From the IMG/VR virus record IMGVR_UViG_3300021378_001718, positions 1 through 64,000 of that record: a stretch of DNA of 64,000 bases. One strand, written 5' to 3'. The DNA is from a virus. Shown here piece after piece: positions 28,348-35,666 of this stretch. The notes beneath the pieces are model-generated. The model was given only the letters and a program-made list of their open reading frames with translations. It ran no database searches and had not been told where the DNA came from. The position numbers were made by a program, and so were the translations under genes. Each line of letters opens with the position of its first letter. Position 1 is the stretch's first letter.

Positions 28348-28898
28348 TACTTTCTACCGATGATCATGTAACGATTGTAACTTGAACTCCCATAATCAAA
28401 GTATTTTGTTTCTTCATAAAACAATTCACTCATTTGAAATCGTTCTTTTAATGCTTCTAGTGATGAGCAAGGATTGGTAATTAACCAAGGTTCTTCTTCT
28501 TTAGATACATCACTTGATTGTATACACACTAACGCATTGGGATCAACGTTGGCATACCAGTCATCACTCATGTGTTCTACACTACAGTTAATTACTACAG
28601 TATGTCCTTGCAAATGATAGTTGTCTGCATTTGTACAAGTGTTTCTAATTTGTGAGTTTGTGCCTAGCATATAGCCTTGACATAATATATCAGCGCCTCT
28701 AATCGCCTCTGAGTCGATATCTATGCCTAAGATGTGTTGATACATGCTTTTATTACGAGTTAAAAGCATAAATCCTAACAGATTATACCAACAACCTACT
28801 ATGGCAACTACAGCATTTTTTGGTATATACTGTTCAATAGTTTCACAAAGCCATAGTTTGCTTTGTGTTTGACCATGAGAAAAAGATAATAGATCCAT
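28347..28898 (-). CDS. SAM-dependent methyltransferase-like protein
   Basis: 183 aa with a Rossmann-type start (KNAVVAIVGCWYNLLGFML), an acidic loop after strand 2 (ILGIDIDSEAI), and VVINCSVEHM at the strand-4 position, as in class I methyltransferases. Similar domains are fused to a HAD phosphatase at 61549-62652 in this window. It heads the minus-strand operon with the radical-SAM gene and has a late element exactly 5 nt before its ATG. The substrate is unknown. Confidence 0.75.
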   Translation of the reverse strand: MDLLSFSHGQTQSKLWLCETIEQYIPKNAVVAIVGCWYNLLGFMLLTRNKSMYQHILGIDIDSEAIRGADILCQGYMLGTNSQIRNTCTNADNYHLQGHTVVINCSVEHMSDDWYANVDPNALVCIQSSDVSKEEEPWLITNPCSSLEALKERFQMSELFYEETKYFDYGSSSYNRYMIIGRK

Positions 28899-28903
28899 AA
28901 TAC

Positions 28904-28911
28904 TATTTAAT
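28904..28911 (-). promoter_or_regulatory. T4-type late promoter, 5 nt from ATG
   Basis: ATTAAATA, then GTATT, then the ATG of the methyltransferase gene (start 28898). Predicts a leaderless transcript. Confidence 0.6.
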
Positions 28912-28925
28912 GGGTAATAAAACCG

Positions 28926-28954
28926 TTGACAAAAAATAATGCGACTGCTATAAT
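28926..28954 (+). promoter_or_regulatory. Sigma70-type promoter of the tRNA cluster
   Basis: Perfect TTGACA, 17-nt spacer, perfect TATAAT. The first tRNA begins 23 nt downstream. Confidence 0.88.
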
Positions 28955-28958
28955 ACTC

Positions 28959-28966
28959 ACTAAATA
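28959..28966 (+). promoter_or_regulatory. Possible T4-type late promoter before tRNA genes
   Basis: ACTAAATA between the sigma70 -10 element and the first tRNA. Confidence 0.4.
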
Positions 28967-28977
28967 TATTGATAAAT

Positions 28978-29052
28978 GCTACCGTAACTCAGTGGTAGAG
29001 TAACTGATTTGTAATCAGTAGGTCGTCCGTTCAAATCGGACCGGTAGCTCCA
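28978..29052 (+). tRNA. tRNA-Thr (UGU)
   Basis: Complete cloverleaf with acceptor GCTACCG/CGGTAGC, anticodon TGT in the loop of CTGAT/ATCAG, and T arm GTCCG-TTCAAAT-CGGAC. The 3' CCA is encoded. It reads ACA, the main Thr codon in the fibre genes. Confidence 0.95.
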
Positions 29053-29057
29053 ATTTA

Positions 29058-29133
29058 GGGGCCGTAGTTCAGTTGGGAGAACGTCTGGTTTGCAACCAGA
29101 AGGTCGGCGGTTCGACCCCGCCCGGCTCCACCA
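29058..29133 (+). tRNA. tRNA-Ala (UGC)
   Basis: Acceptor GGGGCCG/CGGCTCC, anticodon TGC between TCTGG and CCAGA, T arm GGCGG-TTCGACC-CCGCC, encoded CCA. Reads GCA, the main Ala codon here. Confidence 0.95.
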
Positions 29134-29150
29134 AGTGCGAAAGAGAGTTT

Positions 29151-29357
29151 ATGAATCTTAGAGAAAAAATAGATAACAGAATGGATCAACTGCAATCTTG
29201 GATGGAGAGCAACTATCATTTAGAAAATGCCCAAGAAGTCTACGACCATACTTTAACAATCAGTAAGTTTTGGTCAGTGATGTCAGAAGAAGACAGAGAA
29301 TATGTACAGATGGCTCAGAATGCTTGTGAAGATAAGCAAGTTTGGGGAAAAGTTTGA
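29151..29357 (+). CDS. Hypothetical protein, 68 aa
   Basis: Begins MNLREKIDNRMDQLQSWMES and is acidic and mostly helical in pattern. The ATG at 29151 has an AAGAGAG site; longer versions would run into the tRNA-Ala. It lies between two tRNA genes. No family known to me. Confidence 0.7.
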   Translation: MNLREKIDNRMDQLQSWMESNYHLENAQEVYDHTLTISKFWSVMSEEDREYVQMAQNACEDKQVWGKV

Positions 29358-29371
29358 TGCAACACAATTTA

Positions 29372-29458
29372 GCCCGGGTGGTGGAATTGGTAGACACAAG
29401 GGACTTAAAATCCCTCGACAGTAATGTCATGCCGGTTCAAGTCCGGCTCCGGGTACCA
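29372..29458 (+). tRNA. tRNA-Leu (UAA)
   Basis: 87-nt class II tRNA with a long variable arm. Acceptor GCCCGGG/TCCGGGT, anticodon TAA within GGGACTTAAAATCCC, T arm GCCGG-TTCAAGT-CCGGC, encoded CCA. Confidence 0.93.
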
Positions 29459-29463
29459 ATCAC

Positions 29464-30177
29464 ATGTTAACAGAAAAAGTATTAGAAGTCAATCATTGGT
29501 CTGATCGTATTTTTAGTTTTAAAACAACTAGAAGTGAATCATTTAGATTTAACTCTGGTGAGTTTGCTATGATCGGTCAAATGATTGCTGATAAAAAAAT
29601 AATCAGAGCATATAGTGTTGTTAGTCCTCCTTGGGCTGATCACTTAGAGTTCTTAAGTATTAAGAACGTAGGTCTTTTAACTAATGAGTTAGCAAACATT
29701 AAAGAAGATGATGAACTTATACTTTTACCTAAATGTACTGGGACTTTGCGTAATACATTTCTAACTGAAGGAGGTAAAAGATTAGTTCTACTTGCAACAG
29801 GCACAGGACTTGCTCCTTTTATGTCAACTATAAGAGACATAGATTTAATAGAAGCCTATGAAGAAATTCATTTAGTTCATAGTGTGAGAGACAGAGATGA
29901 TTTAGCATACTGGTATGAGTTGTTGTCTGTTTTTGAAAACGAGCCTGACTTGCATGAACTATTAAAAGACAAATTTGAATATACAGCCTTGGTAACAGGT
30001 CAAGGAGATCCACGTATAGATGCAAGATTTATACAAGCAGATGATCGTGTTATGGCATGTGGTAATTTACAATTTAACTATGATGTGGTCGAGTGGTGTA
30101 AAGAGTTAGGCATGACTGAAGGATCAAATAGAGAGCCTGGTCAGTTTGTTATTGAAAAAGCATTCGTGGATCAATAG
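29464..30177 (+). CDS. Ferredoxin/flavodoxin-NADP reductase
   Basis: 237 aa, related to bacterial Fpr. FAD-binding RAYSVVSPPW (residues 43-52), the NADP-binding ATGTGLAPFMS, and the C-terminal EPGQFVIEKAFVD with an aromatic near the end are all present. It would pass electrons between NADPH and ferredoxin or flavodoxin. Likely users are the radical-SAM enzyme, Fe-S assembly or RNR. The ATG is only 6 nt after the tRNA-Leu CCA end, so the message is probably released by tRNA processing and has almost no leader. A terminator follows. Confidence 0.93.
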   Translation: MLTEKVLEVNHWSDRIFSFKTTRSESFRFNSGEFAMIGQMIADKKIIRAYSVVSPPWADHLEFLSIKNVGLLTNELANIKEDDELILLPKCTGTLRNTFLTEGGKRLVLLATGTGLAPFMSTIRDIDLIEAYEEIHLVHSVRDRDDLAYWYELLSVFENEPDLHELLKDKFEYTALVTGQGDPRIDARFIQADDRVMACGNLQFNYDVVEWCKELGMTEGSNREPGQFVIEKAFVDQ

Positions 30178-30183
30178 CCAAAA

Positions 30184-30208
30184 AAAAGCAGACCGAAATC
30201 TGCTTTTT
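30184..30208. terminator. Bidirectional intrinsic terminator
   Basis: AAAAGCAGA and TCTGCTTTTT with a CCGAAA loop, flanked by A and T runs. It sits between the convergent reductase and small membrane protein genes. Confidence 0.88.
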
Positions 30209-30220
30209 AATATTCTAAAT

Positions 30221-30442
30221 TTACTCTTTTGTAAATAAATGAATCAGTATTATTGCTACTAACAGTCCAACTAACCCTTGTTCACCAAGAGTGTTAACTA
30301 TATTAAGCAATCCGCCGACAACATCGATACCCATTAGGTCACCGAATAGAATGCCTGCTAAAACACCAAGACCTAATAGGCCCATAAAGATGCTTGTTAG
30401 TCCTTTGACTAGGTCATTGACTATTGCTATTACATTATTCAT
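30221..30442 (-). CDS. Small hydrophobic membrane protein, 73 aa
   Basis: Two hydrophobic segments (about 12-33 with a Gly-rich GLLGLGVLAGILFG, and 52-68, LGEQGLVGLLVAIILIHLF) joined by a short loop, with a charged end. It has a very strong GAGGAGG ribosome site. Size and layout would suit a holin or another inner-membrane protein, but there is no adjacent lysin gene, so function is open. A late element lies 46 nt upstream. Confidence 0.75.
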   Translation of the reverse strand: MNNVIAIVNDLVKGLTSIFMGLLGLGVLAGILFGDLMGIDVVGGLLNIVNTLGEQGLVGLLVAIILIHLFTKE

Positions 30443-30487
30443 ATTGAGTCCTCCTCAAATATTTGCATTATTGCATTTCCTCACTAA

Positions 30488-30495
30488 TATTTAGT
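30488..30495 (-). promoter_or_regulatory. T4-type late promoter
   Basis: ACTAAATA on the minus strand, upstream of the 30442 start. Confidence 0.6.
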
Positions 30496-30563
30496 GGATT
30501 TTAGGGTGTTTATAAAGAAGTATTCTTTAATTGCTGTTAAATAACGGTTTTTTTGGGTAAATA

Positions 30564-31193
30564 TTAGACTTTTCGGATAACCCACATACGAGAATGAGCA
30601 GATGCTTCATTGTTTGGCATAACTACAAACGGATCAGAAATTAAATCTAATTCAATAATATTGTCTTCTTCAAGTTGATCAATCTTATCTTTAAAGCCCA
30701 TTGACTCAAAAATATTCTCACCTATCGAACAAACTAAAAGTCCGTTTGGTTTTAATATTCTAAAGAACTCATCTAAACATTCTGTACCTAGATGTCCTCT
30801 TGCTAAAAATCCTACACACAAAATTGCATCAACAGAATCTGTATCTATATTAATTGGTTCTTTTAAATTTGTTTCAGTAAGAGATGTATAAATATTTTTC
30901 TTTTCTGCTTCTGCTAACATCTCCGGAGAGTAATCAAGACCATGTAAATTTGTGTAGCCTATATCAGCAAGAGTTTGTCCTGGCCATCCCGACCCGCACC
31001 CTGCATCTATAATCTTAGCATCTTTGGCAATCCCAACATTAGGAAATATAGATTTAATATATGTGGGATATGCATATCCACCTTCTACCATTTCTTCATC
31101 ATACACTTTTGACCAGCCTACATACAAATCTTTTAATTTAGTATTATCGGTTTCATCATAAGTTACTTTTAGCCAATTAACGTGATCGTTCAT
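30564..31193 (-). CDS. Class I SAM-dependent methyltransferase
   Basis: 209 aa. Motif I is IIDAGCGSGWPGQTLAD (about 60-76), motif II is LHGLDYSPEML, motif IV is DAILCVGFLARGHL, and post motif FFRILKPNGLLVCSI follows. This is a complete methyltransferase fold. The substrate cannot be told. It has an AGGAGAAAAA ribosome site and a late element upstream at 31250-31257. Confidence 0.88.
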   Translation of the reverse strand: MNDHVNWLKVTYDETDNTKLKDLYVGWSKVYDEEMVEGGYAYPTYIKSIFPNVGIAKDAKIIDAGCGSGWPGQTLADIGYTNLHGLDYSPEMLAEAEKKNIYTSLTETNLKEPINIDTDSVDAILCVGFLARGHLGTECLDEFFRILKPNGLLVCSIGENIFESMGFKDKIDQLEEDNIIELDLISDPFVVMPNNEASAHSRMWVIRKV

Positions 31194-31249
31194 TTTTTCT
31201 CCTGAATTTATTTAATTATACATAAATAACGGTTTTTTACATATAATAC

Positions 31250-31257
31250 TATTTAGA
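31250..31257 (-). promoter_or_regulatory. T4-type late promoter
   Basis: TCTAAATA, about 56 nt before the methyltransferase start. A 6-bp inverted repeat (AACGGT/ACCGTT, about 31228-31263) surrounds it. Confidence 0.5.
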
Positions 31258-31270
31258 CCGTTAAAAACCT

Positions 31271-31278
31271 GCTAAATA
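31271..31278 (+). promoter_or_regulatory. T4-type late promoter
   Basis: GCTAAATA, divergent from the minus-strand element at 31250 and 55 nt before the small ORF at 31334. Confidence 0.6.
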
Positions 31279-31333
31279 ATAACACGGGAATGCATTTTGC
31301 ACCCCGTAGAGTGAAATCAATGGAGGAAACAAT

Positions 31334-31489
31334 ATGGATTTTCAAACAATACTAGCAATTGCAATTATTGCAGGCGTTGTGTTCTTTGTGATGAAAAATC
31401 GCAAAGGCAAATCTACAGGTGGTTCAGGTCGTGCCAAATCAGGTGCGGGCGGTTCTATCTCTAAATACAAAAACGCAAAACGTAAGTAA
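31334..31489 (+). CDS. Single-pass membrane protein, 51 aa
   Basis: Starts MDFQTILAIAIIAGVVFFVM (one transmembrane segment) and continues with a basic, Gly/Ser/Lys-rich cytoplasmic tail. It has a perfect GGAGG site. It precedes the outer-membrane porin gene and is likely in its operon. No known family. Confidence 0.75.
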   Translation: MDFQTILAIAIIAGVVFFVMKNRKGKSTGGSGRAKSGAGGSISKYKNAKRK

Positions 31490-31542
31490 GAACTAACCCA
31501 TCTTATCAAATAATAACATTGCTAAATGCAAGGAGAGAAAAT

Positions 31543-32199
31543 ATGTTAGAAAGCATTAAGAGTCTTATATCGGCTCATTTCGATAACGTAATAAAATTAG
31601 TGATAGCACTATCATTAGTTTGTATTGCATCAAGTGTCAACGCCGCTCCCACAATGAGCGGAACAGTTGGCGTATCATCAGACTATATCTTCAGAGGTCA
31701 GTCACAACACGTAGGTAACCATCAACTATCAGCATCGTTAGATGCAGAGTGGGCGGGTATGTACGGAAGTGTATGGGTATCAGAAGTAGACTTCGGTGAC
31801 GGCAAAGCCTCACATGAAATCGATACAGTTGTCGGTCTTAAGAAAGACTGGGAACACATTGGTTTTAACGTAGCCTATATTGATTACGCATATAGAGGTG
31901 ATGAATCTTTAGACCGCGAAGAAATATTATTGTCTGCATCTATCGCCGGTGTTACGATGTCACATTTTATGGGACAAGACGAAGCACCAGACTACACAGA
32001 ATTTTCAACAGGTCTTTTAAAGATCGTTGATGTGGCGTATGGCGACAGAGATGGAGTAGGCACACACTGGTCAATTTCAAAAGGATTTGATATGGCGAAA
32101 GGTCGTGTCTCTGTAGGTTGGACAGAATTTACTGCTGATGATTTTTCAGGACACTTGGATGAAGATAACTTATATGTAAGTTACCTGTACACATTCTAA
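31543..32199 (+). CDS. TorF-like putative outer-membrane porin
   Basis: 218 aa. Hydrophobic signal segment at about residues 15-34 (VIALSLVCIASSVNA, cleavage after AxA). The next residues, GTVGVSSDYIFRGQSQHVG, match the start of the Gcw_chp/TorF-family barrel. Alternating strands follow and a terminal aromatic (YVSYLYTF) suits insertion by the BAM machinery. The ATG at 31543 follows AGGAGAG; an upstream TTG is less likely. A phage gene for an exported outer-membrane barrel is unusual. It might change host uptake or block other phages at the surface. A terminator follows. Confidence 0.82.
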   Translation: MLESIKSLISAHFDNVIKLVIALSLVCIASSVNAAPTMSGTVGVSSDYIFRGQSQHVGNHQLSASLDAEWAGMYGSVWVSEVDFGDGKASHEIDTVVGLKKDWEHIGFNVAYIDYAYRGDESLDREEILLSASIAGVTMSHFMGQDEAPDYTEFSTGLLKIVDVAYGDRDGVGTHWSISKGFDMAKGRVSVGWTEFTADDFSGHLDEDNLYVSYLYTF

Positions 32200-32215
32200 G
32201 TTAGTTACGAACACC

Positions 32216-32247
32216 AGGCGCCTCTCATTTTGATTGGCGCCTTTTTT
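32216..32247 (+). terminator. Intrinsic terminator after the porin gene
   Basis: AGGCGCC and GGCGCCT (7 bp) with a 13-nt loop, then a run of T. Confidence 0.9.
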
Positions 32248-32278
32248 GTGGCTAAAAATAATGTTTTTAAATATGAGG

Positions 32279-32286
32279 CATAAATA
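32279..32286 (+). promoter_or_regulatory. T4-type late promoter
   Basis: CATAAATA upstream of the run of tiny membrane ORFs. Confidence 0.65.
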
Positions 32287-32354
32287 GAGTCGAAACATTT
32301 ATAACCTTACGTTATAAAGTTTTATAAGGGTCATGAATAAAGGGAATAACACAC

Positions 32355-32447
32355 ATGCACAGAACACATAGAGTAAAAGAACAAATAGAATTGGTATGCC
32401 TCATTAGTATCTTCTGTTTTTCAATTCTCGCAATCAGCCCTATATAA
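32355..32447 (+). CDS. Tiny membrane protein, 30 aa
   Basis: MHRTHRVKEQ followed by a hydrophobic segment (LVCLISIFCFSILAIS). First of five short ORFs. Weak on its own, but it shares the layout of its neighbours. Confidence 0.45.
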   Translation: MHRTHRVKEQIELVCLISIFCFSILAISPI

Positions 32448-32470
32448 TATTACACACAGAGAATATAAAA

Positions 32471-32614
32471 ATGGTCATTGACACAAAAGTTAGGTTTAGT
32501 TTTTACACAATGCTTATGATATCTTTACATACACTAGATAGTGGTGCAGGGATAATGGCAGCATTAAGAAATTATGAAGGTACATCACACTACAGACAGA
32601 CAGGAGAATTATGA
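32471..32614 (+). CDS. Small protein, 47 aa
   Basis: Moderately hydrophobic in the middle (FYTMLMISLHTL). Its stop overlaps the next start as ATGA, which suggests translational coupling. Confidence 0.5.
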   Translation: MVIDTKVRFSFYTMLMISLHTLDSGAGIMAALRNYEGTSHYRQTGEL

Positions 32615-32742
32615 ATACTATCAAATTAGTAATCAATAAATCAGGCATTTTTAAGAAAGTAGATCAGAAGTTAGAAGCATTATGTTATGCTATGCTTTGG
32701 GGATCGATGTTTTTATGTATGTCACAATTATTTTACATGTAA
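32611..32742 (+). CDS. Small membrane protein, 43 aa
   Basis: Basic N-terminus (MNTIKLVINKSGIFKKVDQK), then a Met/Leu/Cys-rich hydrophobic segment. It starts in an ATGA overlap and has a CAGGAGAA site in front. Confidence 0.6.
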   Translation: MNTIKLVINKSGIFKKVDQKLEALCYAMLWGSMFLCMSQLFYM

Positions 32743-32748
32743 GATAAC

Positions 32749-32916
32749 ATGAGAGACGCAACACCAAAAGAACAACAAGCATGGTTTGAAGAAGACTTCT
32801 TTATGAAAGGAGACTTTGATGTAATGAAGTTGTTTGTAGTTGTCCCGGCAGTAATACAAATTATGTGTTTGGGTATGATGGGTTTGGTGATGTTATTTAA
32901 CTCATATTTGTTTTAA
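32749..32916 (+). CDS. Small membrane protein, 55 aa
   Basis: Acidic N-terminal half, then a transmembrane segment at about 28-50 (LFVVVPAVIQIMCLGMMGLV). It ends in a TAATG overlap with the next ORF. Confidence 0.65.
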   Translation: MRDATPKEQQAWFEEDFFMKGDFDVMKLFVVVPAVIQIMCLGMMGLVMLFNSYLF

Positions 32917-33077
32917 TGTTAAAAAATGCTTTAAAAGCCCTTATGGGTTTGGGTAAGCCGAGTGGACCAATTGAGTTGACTGCTACAAATATTTTGATTT
33001 TTGCATTCCTCCTTGCTTCACTATTTTTGGGAACAGTTTCAGTTCTTCTGCTCGGTACTTACTTTTTAAACAACTAG
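32916..33077 (+). CDS. Small membrane protein, 53 aa
   Basis: MLKNALKALMGLGKPSGPIE, then one long hydrophobic helix (about 26-50). It starts within the preceding stop (TAATG), and its 3' end overlaps the convergent acetyltransferase gene by 12 nt. Confidence 0.65.
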   Translation: MLKNALKALMGLGKPSGPIELTATNILIFAFLLASLFLGTVSVLLLGTYFLNN

Positions 33078-33593
33078 ACTATTAATTTCTACTTCATCAA
33101 ACATTTTAATACAACGAGTATTAACTTCATTGTCCCTTGTTATCCATTCAAAATTAAATGACTTTCCAGTTCGTTGAAATCCTGCTCCAGCATATGATAA
33201 CCATGCTGTATTTTTGGGGAAACTCCAACAACCTATTGCGTTTTCATGGTAAGCCTGTGAAACAGTTTTAAGTAATAATTTTTTTCCTATAGCCCTCTTT
33301 CTGTATTCTTCTTGTACAAATAAACCTCTTGATCTATATAATCGATCCATTGTCATGTGCCCAGAGTTACAACCTACAAGTTTATCATTATCAAATGCTC
33401 CCCAAAACGTAGGAGTAAATTTTTGATTTTCTAAATCATAATGATCAATGAATTCAAACTTATATGTTTCTTCATTTTTAACTCGCATTAAAAAACAACT
33501 CATAGCACTTGTCGGTTCTAAAGACATATTAGGCATATACTTTGTCCACATAGTTAGTATATCATCGTATGTAATTTTTTTAATATGAATCAT
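33066..33593 (-). CDS. GNAT family N-acetyltransferase
   Basis: 175 aa. The acetyl-CoA loop is GLFVQEEYRKRAIGKKLLL (Q/R-x-x-G-x-G/A pattern, here RKRAIGKK), preceded by a strand with VGCNSGHM and followed by WLSYAGAGFQ near the C-terminus. The substrate is unknown. Its start overlaps the end of the 2OG oxygenase gene by 4 nt (ATGA), so the pair is co-translated. Confidence 0.85.
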   Translation of the reverse strand: MIHIKKITYDDILTMWTKYMPNMSLEPTSAMSCFLMRVKNEETYKFEFIDHYDLENQKFTPTFWGAFDNDKLVGCNSGHMTMDRLYRSRGLFVQEEYRKRAIGKKLLLKTVSQAYHENAIGCWSFPKNTAWLSYAGAGFQRTGKSFNFEWITRDNEVNTRCIKMFDEVEINSLVV

Positions 33594-34363
33594 ATAGGAA
33601 AATCTATTTTATACATTGCTTTATCCAGTGAGCCTGGTAAATACAAATCGTCTTTATGAGCCCAACGCACAGTAAATGCTAGTCTAGGTTTTTTATCTGG
33701 ACTCATGTTAGAATTAACTCCGTGAAATGCGGCATTCCCGTTAATAGATATTGCTTCATTTTGTTTGGGTCTATAAACGTAACCGCTCAGAAAGTATAAC
33801 TCTCCACCATGCCCAGGAACATGATCGTGTAAGTAAAATGTAAGTGATCTTGCTCTTGCATGTCTGGCTGAAGGAGTATTAAAAAACTGATCAGCCATAT
33901 CTGCATGTGCATGAAGATAACTTTGATAGTCTAAGTAATTAAGGTGAAGTCTAAAAGGTATCCAATCTTTATTATGTGGGTTTTGATTCTTAAATGTATG
34001 AAGATGATGAAAGAATACAGGATGAATTGTTTTTCTTAAATGATGCCACGTCCAATCAACTATAGAATCAGACGATTGAAACCACCAATCTTTTTCAGAA
34101 GTTAAATCATAAACTACTTCTTGTTCTCTGTTGTTTTGTTTATGTGATGCAAGATGAATTCGTTTATCATCATACGTAAATGAAGTTCTATGAGTTTGGT
34201 GTGTTAATCTATTAGGTCTATCTAAATGTGTTTTAACTGTTTCTTTTAATGTTTTATAGAAATGATCGTCATACACAGAGGAAAATTTATATGCATGTAA
34301 AGGTTGTGCGATGTCTGACCAATGCTTGTTGGGCTTGTCTTCTTTGTATTCTTCAACGATCAT
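33590..34363 (-). CDS. 2OG-Fe(II) dioxygenase-like protein
   Basis: 257 aa. The Fe ligands HxD (HAHAD at about 136-140) and a distal His (AAFHGV) are followed by RLAFTVRW, whose Arg would bind 2-oxoglutarate. The GGELYFLSGYVY strand is typical of prolyl-hydroxylase-like enzymes. It is one of at least five such proteins in the window. It heads the operon, and a late element lies exactly 5 nt before the ATG. Confidence 0.85.
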   Translation of the reverse strand: MIVEEYKEDKPNKHWSDIAQPLHAYKFSSVYDDHFYKTLKETVKTHLDRPNRLTHQTHRTSFTYDDKRIHLASHKQNNREQEVVYDLTSEKDWWFQSSDSIVDWTWHHLRKTIHPVFFHHLHTFKNQNPHNKDWIPFRLHLNYLDYQSYLHAHADMADQFFNTPSARHARARSLTFYLHDHVPGHGGELYFLSGYVYRPKQNEAISINGNAAFHGVNSNMSPDKKPRLAFTVRWAHKDDLYLPGSLDKAMYKIDFPI

Positions 34364-34368
34364 AAAGA

Positions 34369-34376
34369 TATTTATG
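34369..34376 (-). promoter_or_regulatory. T4-type late promoter, 5 nt from ATG
   Basis: CATAAATA, then TCTTT, then the ATG at 34363. Predicts a leaderless transcript. Confidence 0.65.
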
Positions 34377-34392
34377 ATCTAAATTTAGGTCA

Positions 34393-35100
34393 CTAACATT
34401 TACATCCTTTAATAAAACAAGTAGAATCAGAAGCATGTATTACTCCGCACATACATCTACTAAAATAAGGTTGTTGTTTTATATAAGAACACAATTCTAT
34501 ATCTTTTTTGAATTTGTTTTGCATCCAGTTTAAATTGTCATTACTAATTGCACTTGGTCCTATACCGATGAAATTGTTGTTAGTCACATTTAGTGGTGTG
34601 TTAATTAGCAGTTCTTCTTCTAAATATGGCATCATTTGTAATACACTATCTTTAAGGCTTGAAAAATCAAAGACTCTCATTATTTTATGTTCATGTTGTT
34701 TGAAGTTAGCAAGCCATGTCTCACTGATAGTATCAAAAAAATGATGATTAGGATGACCGTGCTTTCTGTACTCTGTTATACAATTATCTATTGAAAGACT
34801 TCCTAACTCTTGTCCGTTATGATGTTGAAATACATGTCTTAATGCACTTAAAAATCTTTCGATTGGATCTCTTAATATAAACACAACACTAGTGTCTATA
34901 TTTTCTATTGTGTATGCGTGATTATTGGGCCCAGTTGCATGTACTAACTCTCTGAACCAAGTGCCACCTGTCTTTGGGATATGTAAGAAATTTGAAGTAC
35001 CTTCGCAACAAAAGATTTTCCAACTAAAAGTGCATAATCCCGATGCCTGTGTGGCATACACGTTAGGAGTTACTGACTTTGAACCACTGCCCCGGGTCAT
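34393..35100 (-). CDS. Sulfotransferase-like protein with Cys-rich tail
   Basis: NFLHIPKTGGTWFRELV is the 5'-phosphosulfate (PAPS) loop and VVFILRDPIERFLSALRH the 3'-phosphate loop of Golgi-type sulfotransferases, so the family is clear. The last 35 residues contain seven cysteines (CMCGVIHASDSTCFIKGCKC), an unusual tail that may bind metal. The conserved domain begins only at about residue 37 and the open frame overlaps the neighbouring gene by 38 nt, so the true start may be a later GTG. It may decorate surface glycans or virion parts. Confidence 0.8.
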   Translation of the reverse strand: MTRGSGSKSVTPNVYATQASGLCTFSWKIFCCEGTSNFLHIPKTGGTWFRELVHATGPNNHAYTIENIDTSVVFILRDPIERFLSALRHVFQHHNGQELGSLSIDNCITEYRKHGHPNHHFFDTISETWLANFKQHEHKIMRVFDFSSLKDSVLQMMPYLEEELLINTPLNVTNNNFIGIGPSAISNDNLNWMQNKFKKDIELCSYIKQQPYFSRCMCGVIHASDSTCFIKGCKC

Positions 35101-35464
35101 CGAACTTCATAAAGTATTTGAAATCATACTTTGGCTTGTCTTTCCAATCATAAGGATCATCGAATCTGTTTTCTAAGATGTAAGTCTTACCGTCTATAGC
35201 AACACCACATACTAAATGATCTTCACCTGTTTCAGTAACACAGTATATCACAGAGACATCTTTTCTGTCAATACCTTCTTTGATTAATAACTCTGCACAT
35301 GTATTAGCAAAGCCATCACAATCATCTTTGAATTGTTCGCCGGCTAGAACTGCATCTGCATGACTAGTCCAATGTTCGGCTTGCATGTATTGCTTGTCAT
35401 CATGTAGATATGTAAATTTACTTTCGACTAATGCATGAACTTTTTTTGCGATTTGATTACTCAT
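35063..35464 (-). CDS. Transglutaminase-like cysteine protease (BTLCP type)
   Basis: 133 aa. It matches the bacterial transglutaminase-like Cys proteinase pattern: a Trp-rich lead (EHWTSHADAVLAGE), the Cys in DDCDGFA, the His in GEDHLVCGV, and the Asn/Asp in YILENRFDD, the last three being the likely catalytic triad. No signal peptide. It overlaps the lipoprotein gene by 8 nt. Its target is unknown; it lies in the same minus-strand cluster as a subtilase. Confidence 0.85.
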   Translation of the reverse strand: MSNQIAKKVHALVESKFTYLHDDKQYMQAEHWTSHADAVLAGEQFKDDCDGFANTCAELLIKEGIDRKDVSVIYCVTETGEDHLVCGVAIDGKTYILENRFDDPYDWKDKPKYDFKYFMKFDDPGQWFKVSNS

Positions 35465-35666
35465 CTTCTACCTCTTCTTCTTTGCAAAGAATAGATTCAG
35501 GTTCTCGTTCACACATTTCTTTTTGTCCCTTAAGGACGATGTTGACAGGTTCTCCTGTCATCTCTGTTGGACCTGTTTCTTCGACAACAGTAGTGGCGCA
35601 ACTTACTAAAAAGCAAATTGCAAATAGACTGATTAGTCTTTGTATTCTTCTTTCCATAATGTCCAT
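35457..35666 (-). CDS. Small lipoprotein, about 66-69 aa
   Basis: A short basic N-terminus (MERRIQRL), a hydrophobic stretch and a lipobox LVSC give a lipid-anchored, acidic periplasmic peptide ending EEEVEDE. Size and anchor resemble an outer-membrane spanin (Rz1-like), but no inner-membrane spanin partner is obvious. The start could be the second Met (MERRIQ). It overlaps both neighbours. Confidence 0.75.
   Translation of the reverse strand: MDIMERRIQRLISLFAICFLVSCATTVVEETGPTEMTGEPVNIVLKGQKEMCEREPESILCKEEEVEDE

Noticed and set aside
30221-30442. Definite holin call for the 73-aa membrane protein
   Set aside because: Two hydrophobic segments and small size alone do not prove it, and the only lysin gene is about 19 kb away.
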